A DNA stretch of 11,526 nt, taken from assembly GCA_966252075.1 (NCBI GenBank), contig CBINNP010000102.1, positions 1 through 11,526 on the forward strand, read 5' to 3'. How positions within the stretch are numbered: the stretch's first letter is position 1; every line of letters begins with the position of its first letter. The position numbers and the translations under genes were made by a program. Source of the stretch: Solimonas sp966252075. Its GTDB lineage: Bacteria > Pseudomonadota > Gammaproteobacteria > Nevskiales > Nevskiaceae. The notes beneath the pieces are model-generated. The model did no database searches. It was given only the letters and a program-made list of their open reading frames with translations, and was not told the origin of the DNA. Shown piece after piece: positions 6,644 to 11,526 of this stretch.

Positions 6644-6892
6644 TCAGTGTGTCTGCGGCGCGTCGGCGGCGGCCAGCCAGGCGCGGAACTCGCCGCCGGC
6701 GACGATCACCACCGTCGGCTGGCCATCGTCGTCGCGGCCGATGCAGAGGAATTCCGCCTGAGTCGTGCGGCCGAGCAACGCCAGCAGTGCCAGTTCCGGC
6801 GTCGTGCGGCGCAGCGCGCGCAGGCTCTCGTCCGCGGTCGCGAAGCCGGGAATCAGCAGCGGCCCGGCGCCGGCGTCGGTGCGCACGCTCAC
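6644..6892 (-). CDS. Small protein of unrecognised family, paralogue of 1503-1778
   Basis: 82-aa protein with no signal peptide or membrane span. It aligns without gaps over 67 residues to the 91-aa protein at 1503-1778, with about half the positions identical, sharing PELAL, EFLCIGRD and GQPTV. The start is GTG at 6892, forming a GTGA overlap with the TGA stop of the 84-aa gene upstream, a classic coupled arrangement. The kinase gene begins 8 nt after its stop. Conserved order in both clusters (small protein, other enzyme, acyl-CoA dehydrogenase) suggests work linked to acyl-CoA oxidation. I know no function for this family. The conserved core alternates hydrophobic residues around a GRD-x-x-G turn, suggesting a compact beta-rich domain; this is inference from pattern only. 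Confidence 0.82.
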   Translation of the reverse strand: MSVRTDAGAGPLLIPGFATADESLRALRRTTPELALLALLGRTTQAEFLCIGRDDDGQPTVVIVAGGEFRAWLAAADAPQTH

Positions 6893-7143
6893 AGCGCCTC
6901 CGCGACGCTGACCCGCGGCCGGCTGTCGCGTGTGGCGCGCATGCGCTTGTCGGGCTGCGTCGGATCGTTGGGCGAGAGCTCGATCCAGTCGTCGTGGACG
7001 GCGGTGATGCTGCCGACGAATGGAAAATCGTCGAAGCGCTCCGGCACGCGGTAGCTGACCAGGTCACCGACCTTGAACGTCGCCGGGTCGAAGTTGAACG
7101 TGAACGGGCAGCGCTCGCCCGGCGTCTGCTCAGGCGATTGCAT
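6889..7143 (-). CDS. Hypothetical 84-aa protein, unrecognised
   Basis: Small soluble protein I do not recognise. The middle (FKVGDLVSYRVPERF, then FVGSITAVHDDWIEL, about residues 23-56) has the alternating hydrophobic pattern and VGD turn of a small SH3-like or Tudor-like barrel; this is a fold guess only. The C-terminus is charged, with several Arg residues. ATG 7143 overlaps the 3' end of the GMC dehydrogenase gene by 14 nt, and its TGA overlaps the GTG start of the next small gene by 4 nt. It is therefore embedded in the operon and very likely translated by coupling. It has no copy in the left-hand cluster, so it may belong functionally with the GMC enzyme or P450 rather than with the acyl-CoA dehydrogenase module. 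Confidence 0.75.
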   Translation of the reverse strand: MQSPEQTPGERCPFTFNFDPATFKVGDLVSYRVPERFDDFPFVGSITAVHDDWIELSPNDPTQPDKRMRATRDSRPRVSVAEAL

Positions 7144-8779
7144 GCTCCACCTCCATCGGCTGGGCGGTCGCGAGCGGCGTGCCGCCGGCGATCAGATCGG
7201 CGGCTTTCTCGGCAATGACCATCGCCGGAAAGTTGGTATTGCCGCTGATCAGCTCCGGCATGATCGAGGCATCCACCACGCGCAGGGCGTCGATGCCGCG
7301 CACGCGCAGCGCGCTGTCGACCACCGCCATGCGATCGCTGCCCATCCTGCAAGTGCCGACCGGGTGGTAGAGCGTATTGGCCTGCGTGCGGATGTAGGCA
7401 TCCAGCTCGGCATCGCTGGTCTTGTCGCTGCCCGGCGCGTATTCGCTGCCACGCAGGCCGTCGTAGGCCGGCTGCGCGAAGATCTCGCGGCTCAGGCGCA
7501 GGCCGGCGCGCAGCACGCGCAGATCTTCGCCTTCGGCGTCGCTGAAGTAGCGCGGATCGATCAGCGGCGCCGCCTGCGGATCGGCGGAGGCGATCTTCAC
7601 CGTGCCGGCGCTGCGCGGGCGGCTGCCGTTCATCACCGCCATGAAGCCTTCTTCCTTGATGACGTCGCGGCCGTGGTCGTTGTAGAGCAAGGGCACCACA
7701 TAGATCTGCAGATCCGGATAGGCCAGCTCCGGCTGCGATTTCAGATGCGCCCAAGCCTCCAGCGCACCGGCCGCGGTCGGGCCGGACTTCGAGATCAGGT
7801 ACTGCAGCAGCGCCTTGGCCATCGCCGCCGGCTTGAGGCTGGACAGCAGCGACAGCGGTTGCGTGGCGCGCTGCTTGAGTGCGATGGCGATGTGGTCCTT
7901 CAGGTTGCGGCCGACGCCCGGCAGCTCATGGCGCAGGGCGATGCCGTGCGGACGGATGTCCTGCGGCGCGCCGATGCCGGACAGCTGCAGCAGCTGCGGC
8001 GAGTTGATGACGCCGCCGGCCAGGATCACCTCGCGCTGCGCCTGCAGCTTCACGGTGCGGCCGCGATGGCGGTACTCGACGCCGACCGCGCGATGCTGCT
8101 CGATCAGCACGCGCTGCGCGAGCGCCCCGGTGAGCACTCGCAGGTTCGGCCGCTGCATCGCCGGGCGCAGATAGCAGCTCGATGCGCTCTGTCGCAGACC
8201 CGCGTCGTAGTTGCTCTGCATCTGCCCCATGCCGAGCGGATCACCGGCGTTGACGTCCGGATTGAACGGATGGCCGGCCTGCAGGCCGGCGTCGATCCAG
8301 GCGCGCGCGATCGGGTTCATCGTCTGCAGCGGCGAGATCGTCACCGGGATCGGGCCGTCATGGCCGCGCAGCGCCGGATCGCCGCCGGGATAGCGCTCGA
8401 TGCGCTTGAAGTACGGCAGCAGATCGCTCCACGACCAGCCTGCATTGCCGAGCGCGGCCCAGTGGTCGTAGTCGCCGGCATTGCCGCGCGACACCACCAT
8501 GCCGTTGACCGAACTGGAGCCGCCGAGCACCTTGCCGCGCGGAAAGTACATGCGCCGGCCGCCGAGTTCCGGCTGCGGCACCGACTCGAAATTCCAGTTG
8601 CCCTGGCCGGTTTTCATCAGCGCGAAGAAACCCGCCGGCATCCGGTACAGCAGGCTCTTGTCGCTGCCGCCGGCTTCCAGCAGCAGCACACGCACCTGCG
8701 GATCGGCGCTGAGCCGGTTGGCCAGCACGCAGCCGGCCGAACCGGCGCCGACGATGATGTAGTCAGGCGTGTACGTCAT
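7130..8779 (-). CDS. GMC-family alcohol dehydrogenase (AlkJ/choline-dehydrogenase-like)
   Basis: 549-aa FAD enzyme of the glucose-methanol-choline family. The FAD motif GAGSAG is at residues 11-16, LLLEAGG at 32-38 and the GMC signature GKVLGGSSSVNG at 82-93. The catalytic pair is recognisable as His472 in YHPVGTCRMG and Asn516 in SGNTNFPAM, with the 44-residue spacing known for choline oxidase-type enzymes. The length is normal and no signal peptide is present. It would oxidise a primary alcohol to the aldehyde, passing electrons to the respiratory chain. Beside a CYP153-type hydroxylase the expected substrate is the terminal alcohol that enzyme makes, the job AlkJ does in alk operons; this is inferred from context. 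Start ATG 8779 is preceded by GGAGGA about 11 nt upstream. The 57-bp gap to the ferredoxin gene allows co-transcription. Confidence 0.94.
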   Translation of the reverse strand: MTYTPDYIIVGAGSAGCVLANRLSADPQVRVLLLEAGGSDKSLLYRMPAGFFALMKTGQGNWNFESVPQPELGGRRMYFPRGKVLGGSSSVNGMVVSRGNAGDYDHWAALGNAGWSWSDLLPYFKRIERYPGGDPALRGHDGPIPVTISPLQTMNPIARAWIDAGLQAGHPFNPDVNAGDPLGMGQMQSNYDAGLRQSASSCYLRPAMQRPNLRVLTGALAQRVLIEQHRAVGVEYRHRGRTVKLQAQREVILAGGVINSPQLLQLSGIGAPQDIRPHGIALRHELPGVGRNLKDHIAIALKQRATQPLSLLSSLKPAAMAKALLQYLISKSGPTAAGALEAWAHLKSQPELAYPDLQIYVVPLLYNDHGRDVIKEEGFMAVMNGSRPRSAGTVKIASADPQAAPLIDPRYFSDAEGEDLRVLRAGLRLSREIFAQPAYDGLRGSEYAPGSDKTSDAELDAYIRTQANTLYHPVGTCRMGSDRMAVVDSALRVRGIDALRVVDASIMPELISGNTNFPAMVIAEKAADLIAGGTPLATAQPMEVEHAIA

Positions 8780-8836
8780 GACGGAACGCTCCTCCTGTGA
8801 CTGACGCCGCGCGCTGTGGCCGCGGCCGTGCGTTTT

Positions 8837-9160
8837 TTAGTGCTGGGCGGCGGGCATGTGCAGCACCAGACCGTCGAGCGCGTCGCAGGCGGTGATCTGG
8901 CACGACAAGCGGCTGGTCGGCCCCTTGAAGTCGGACAGCTCCAGCATCTGCTGCTCCATGTCCGTGGCCGGCCCGCCGACCTTGTCGGCCCAGGCCGGAT
9001 CGACGTGGACATGACAGGTGCCGCAGGCATTGGCACCACCGCAGTCGCCGTCGATGCCGCGCACCAGGTTCTGCACCGCGGCCTCCATCAGCGACAGGCC
9101 GTTGTCGGCGTCGACGGTCTGCGCAGTGCCGTCGGCGGCAACGAAAGTGATCTTGGGCAT
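8837..9160 (-). CDS. [2Fe-2S] ferredoxin (adrenodoxin/putidaredoxin type)
   Basis: 107-aa electron carrier. Four cysteines, Cys40, Cys46, Cys49 and Cys87, give the CX5CX2CX37C spacing of vertebrate-type [2Fe-2S] ferredoxins that serve class I bacterial P450s. The surrounding CGGANACGTCHVHV block is standard, and the acidic stretch between the cysteines is the usual partner-docking region. It is encoded 21 nt after the P450 stop, with a strong GGAGG ribosome site before ATG 9160, so it is almost certainly the redox partner of that P450. It would be cytoplasmic, taking electrons from an NAD(P)H-dependent ferredoxin reductase. No reductase gene is present in this window, so the source of electrons must be elsewhere, or just outside if the cluster extends. 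Confidence 0.95.
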   Translation of the reverse strand: MPKITFVAADGTAQTVDADNGLSLMEAAVQNLVRGIDGDCGGANACGTCHVHVDPAWADKVGGPATDMEQQMLELSDFKGPTSRLSCQITACDALDGLVLHMPAAQH

Positions 9161-9181
9161 GGGTGTTTTCCTCCGGAAGTT

Positions 9182-10444
9182 TCAGCGGGCGATCTGTACC
9201 GGCACGTCGATGTAGCCGTTGATCAGGTTGGACGGCACGCGGACGATGTCGCCGACGACATGGACTGACGCGTAGCGCTTGAGGAATTCCTCCCACAGCA
9301 CGCGCACCTGCATCTCCGCCAGGCGATTGCCCAGGCAGCGATGGATGCCGAAGCCGAACGACAGGTGATGGCGCGCACGCGGACGGTCGACGATGAAATC
9401 CATCGGCCGCTCGATGACCTCGTCGTCGCGGTTGCCGGACAGGTACCACATGGCGACTTTCTGGCCTTTGCGGATCAGCTTGCCGCGGAACTCCACGTCT
9501 TCCATCGCCGTGCGGCGCATGTGCGCGATCGGCGTCTGCCAGCGGATGATCTCCGGCACCATGCTGTTGATCAGCGCGCGGTCGGCCTTGACCTTGGCGA
9601 TCTGCTCCGGGTGCAGGCTGGCAGCCACGGCGCTGCCCGACATCGAGCTGCGCGTGGTGTCGTTGCCGCCGACGATCAGCAGCACCAGGATGCCGATGAA
9701 GTCGGTGCCGCTGAGCTCGCCCATTTCCGGCGAGTGCGCCAGCATCGAGATCAGGTCGGTTTTGGGCGGCAGCTTCTTGCGTTCGTCGTACAGCGCCTGG
9801 AAGTAGGCCAGGCACTCCATCAGCTCGGCCGTGCGCTGCTCCCAGGTGTCGACCAGGCCGTAGCCCGGCCGCGTGGTGACGATGTCCGACCAGCGCGTCA
9901 GCTTGTGGCGATCCTCGAACGGGAAATCCAGCAGCGTCGCCAGCATCATCGTCGTCAGCGGGATCGACACGCGCTCGACCCAGTTGAAGGTCTCGCCGAC
10001 CGGCAGCTCGTCGAGCAGCTTCTGCGTGCGTTGGTAGATCAGCTTCTCGAAGTTCAGCAGGTTGTGCGGCGCGACGATCGGACTGCAGGCCATGCGGTGC
10101 ACGTCGTGCAGCGGCGGGTCCATGCCGAGGAAGTTGGGCAGATGGATGCCGCCTTCCACCGCGTTGAGCGTGGTGTCGTCGAGCACGAAGCTGCCGTTGC
10201 TGTGATCCGACGAGAACTGCTTGTGGTTGGTGTCGATCGCCACGCAGTCGTTGAACTTGGTGATCGACCAGTAGGCGCCGTAAGGGCTCTCCGGGCAGAA
10301 ATGCACCGGCTCTTCGCGGCGCAGGCGCTCGAAGTACGGGTACAGGCCGCCGCGGGCGTAGAGCTCGGTATTGCTGACGTCGAACTGGGCGAGCGGCAGG
10401 CTGCGGGCAAGTTCTTCGTCGATGAGGCTGCGTGGCGTGGGCAT
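9182..10444 (-). CDS. Cytochrome P450, CYP153-like terminal hydroxylase
   Basis: 420-aa soluble bacterial P450 with no membrane anchor. The I-helix oxygen-binding motif GGNDTT is at 259-264, the ExxR pair is Glu298/Arg301 (EIIR), and the heme-binding FGFGIHRC carries the thiolate Cys370. Blocks such as DPPLHDVHR, SPIVAPHNL, LTRWSD, IIRWQTP and MWYLSGNRD match what I recall of CYP153A alkane hydroxylases throughout, so I assign that family with good confidence. Members hydroxylate the terminal carbon of medium-chain alkanes, fatty acids or some cyclic and terpenoid compounds. GGAGGAG 6 nt before ATG 10444 is a strong ribosome site. It heads the minus-strand operon, next to its ferredoxin, and is divergent from an AlkS/MalT-like regulator, which fits substrate-induced expression. 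The exact substrate cannot be read from the sequence. Confidence 0.94.
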   Translation of the reverse strand: MPTPRSLIDEELARSLPLAQFDVSNTELYARGGLYPYFERLRREEPVHFCPESPYGAYWSITKFNDCVAIDTNHKQFSSDHSNGSFVLDDTTLNAVEGGIHLPNFLGMDPPLHDVHRMACSPIVAPHNLLNFEKLIYQRTQKLLDELPVGETFNWVERVSIPLTTMMLATLLDFPFEDRHKLTRWSDIVTTRPGYGLVDTWEQRTAELMECLAYFQALYDERKKLPPKTDLISMLAHSPEMGELSGTDFIGILVLLIVGGNDTTRSSMSGSAVAASLHPEQIAKVKADRALINSMVPEIIRWQTPIAHMRRTAMEDVEFRGKLIRKGQKVAMWYLSGNRDDEVIERPMDFIVDRPRARHHLSFGFGIHRCLGNRLAEMQVRVLWEEFLKRYASVHVVGDIVRVPSNLINGYIDVPVQIAR

Positions 10445-10507
10445 CCGGGTCTCCTCCGGTGGCTGCTGTCGATGTTGTGCAGCCTAGGTCACCGCTTGAC
10501 TGGGCAT

Positions 10508-10525
10508 TCAGCACTAAAGTACTGA
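10508..10525. promoter_or_regulatory. Imperfect 18-bp palindrome between divergent P450 and regulator genes
   Basis: TCAGCACT (10508-10515), then AA, then AGTACTGA (10518-10525): arms of 8 bp with one mismatch. It lies in the 134-bp divergent spacer (10445-10578), about 64 bp upstream of the P450 start and 53 bp upstream of the chosen regulator start. This is a sensible place for an activator or repressor site. I see no convincing -35/-10 pair in this spacer on either strand, which would fit an activator-dependent promoter. Confidence 0.38.
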
Positions 10526-10578
10526 TTACCGCCGATGGCATGACCCGCCCTTGCAGAAACCCAGAGCCGACCGGCCCC

Positions 10579-11526
10579 ATGACAGCGCTAACAGAGCCGG
10601 ACAGCACCCGCCGCGGCGAGCCGCCGCAGTACACGTTCAGGCCGGTGGCGACGCGTGCGCTGGCGGAACTCAGCGACGGCGTGCAGCGGTACAAGCTGGT
10701 CGCCATCGTCGCGCCGATGGGCTATGGCAAGACCATGCTGATGTCGGCGCTGCACGCGCGGCTGATCGCGCGCGGCGAGCGCTGCTACTGGACCACGCTG
10801 GACGAGCGCGACCTGCACGCGCAAGACCTGCTGCAGCACCTGGAGCGGCATTCCTCGCGCTACGGCAGCATGCCGCATCCGACCCAGGCGCTGTTCCGCG
10901 GCGACGAATCGCTGGACACGCGCATCGACGCGCTGCTGCGCATCGCCAGCGAGCGCGACGGCGGCTTCACCGCGTTCATCGACAACCTGCATTTCTGCGC
11001 CGACCCGCAGCTGGGGCCGATGCTCGACCGGCTGGTGTTCGAGACGCCGGACGATGCGCGCTTCGTCATCTCCAGCACCGCGGCGCTGCCGCTGCATCTG
11101 GCGCGCGCCAAGCTCGAAGGCCGCGTCCGCCAGATCGGCTACGCCGATCTGAGCCTGGACCTCGCCGGCGTCGCCGATCTGCTCGGACCGGGCATCAGCG
11201 AGGCGCTCGGCAGCGAGCATCTGCAGGCGGTGCTGAACCAGACCGAGGGCTGGCCGGCGGCGCTGCGGATGATGCAGCTGGCACTGGCCGGCAGCCGCGA
11301 GCCGCGCGCGCTGCTGCAGCAGTTCTCCGGCTCCGACGAGGACCTGGTCGCGCTGCTCAACCGCCAGGTGCTGCAGGGACTGCCGGCGGCGCTGCGCGAG
11401 TTCCTGCTGGCGATCGCGCCGCTGCACAGCTTCGACGCCGCGCTGTGCGCCTGCGCGACCGGCGCCGCCGGCGCGCAGGCGCACCTCGACTGGCTGGTGC
11501 AGCACAACGTCTTCATGGTGCCGCAG
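10579..11526 (+). CDS. MalT/AlkS-type (LAL) ATP-dependent regulator, N-terminal part
   Basis: Open reading frame running off the right edge, 316 residues seen. Walker A is APMGYGKT at residues 45-52 with Lys51. The WTTLDERD block (71-78) and a Walker B-like FIDNLH (133-138) follow in the order typical of STAND ATPases of the LAL group, and TEGWPAALRMMQLAL is a hallmark further on. The TPR-like sensor region and C-terminal LuxR helix-turn-helix would lie beyond the window. LAL proteins such as MalT and the alkane regulator AlkS bind ATP and an inducer, oligomerise and activate transcription. Its divergent position to the P450 operon makes it the likely activator for alkane-type induction (inference). 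ATG 10579 is chosen; an in-frame ATG at 10540 is also possible, and neither has a strong ribosome site. Confidence 0.9.
   Translation, partial: MTALTEPDSTRRGEPPQYTFRPVATRALAELSDGVQRYKLVAIVAPMGYGKTMLMSALHARLIARGERCYWTTLDERDLHAQDLLQHLERHSSRYGSMPHPTQALFRGDESLDTRIDALLRIASERDGGFTAFIDNLHFCADPQLGPMLDRLVFETPDDARFVISSTAALPLHLARAKLEGRVRQIGYADLSLDLAGVADLLGPGISEALGSEHLQAVLNQTEGWPAALRMMQLALAGSREPRALLQQFSGSDEDLVALLNRQVLQGLPAALREFLLAIAPLHSFDAALCACATGAAGAQAHLDWLVQHNVFMVPQ

Noticed and set aside
6246..7754. 502-codon open frame on the minus strand
   Set aside because: Only its last stretch (from 6635) is real, as the kinase N-terminus before the frameshift. The rest lies out of frame over GMC and the two small genes and has low-complexity Arg/Ala composition.
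7073..8800. 575-codon plus-strand open frame antisense to the GMC gene
   Set aside because: It is a codon-position shadow of a high-GC gene: His/Arg/Ala-rich, with no recognisable motifs, and opposite an enzyme with full catalytic signatures.
8811..8838. GGCCGCGGCC palindrome followed by a T-run on the plus strand, resembling a terminator
   Set aside because: The T-run is on the plus strand, where no gene is transcribed; the genes here run on the minus strand and continue into GMC.
8763..10706. 647-codon minus-strand open frame across P450 and ferredoxin
   Set aside because: It is out of frame with both well-supported genes and rich in Arg/Gln without domains.
1..11526. CRISPR arrays, tRNA/rRNA genes, insertion sequences
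   Set aside because: I saw no spaced direct repeats, cloverleaf-like segments, transposase motifs or terminal inverted repeats with target duplications.

Overview
The window is GC-rich, tightly packed bacterial DNA. Clear Shine-Dalgarno sites, 4-14 nt gene overlaps and gene families typical of aliphatic degradation point to a proteobacterium. Gammaproteobacterial is my best guess from gene types only, and I cannot place it further. Nearly every gene fits aerobic breakdown of an alkyl or fatty compound: oxygenation, alcohol oxidation, acyl-CoA dehydrogenation, and regulators.

Left block, minus strand (1-1778): a 91-aa protein of no family I recognise, a PECR-like SDR reductase, and an acyl-CoA dehydrogenase (ACAD) cut by the window's left edge. 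The last two are tightly coupled. Across a 200-bp divergent spacer with stacked dyads, the plus strand carries a phytoene-desaturase-like FAD oxidoreductase (1979-3382). A strong 13-bp inverted repeat (3428-3463) separates it from a GntR/FCD regulator (3488-4258).

Right block, minus strand (10444 down to 4268): a probable seven-gene operon. In transcription order it holds a CYP153-type P450, a [2Fe-2S] ferredoxin, a GMC alcohol dehydrogenase, an unrecognised 84-aa protein, an 82-aa paralogue of the 91-aa protein, an aminoglycoside-phosphotransferase-fold (ACAD10-like) kinase with a one-base frameshift, and a full-length long-chain-type ACAD. Facing it from 10579 is the start of a MalT/AlkS-type (LAL) ATP-dependent regulator that runs off the right edge.

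Working model (inference): the P450 and ferredoxin hydroxylate a terminal carbon, the GMC enzyme oxidises the alcohol, and after CoA activation encoded elsewhere the ACADs, SDR and kinase-like protein process acyl-CoAs. This resembles an alk-type operon with CYP153 in place of AlkB. Ferredoxin reductase, aldehyde dehydrogenase and acyl-CoA ligase are not in the window. The most novel element is the small-protein family that occurs twice, each time upstream of an ACAD of the same subfamily, which suggests a duplicated module.
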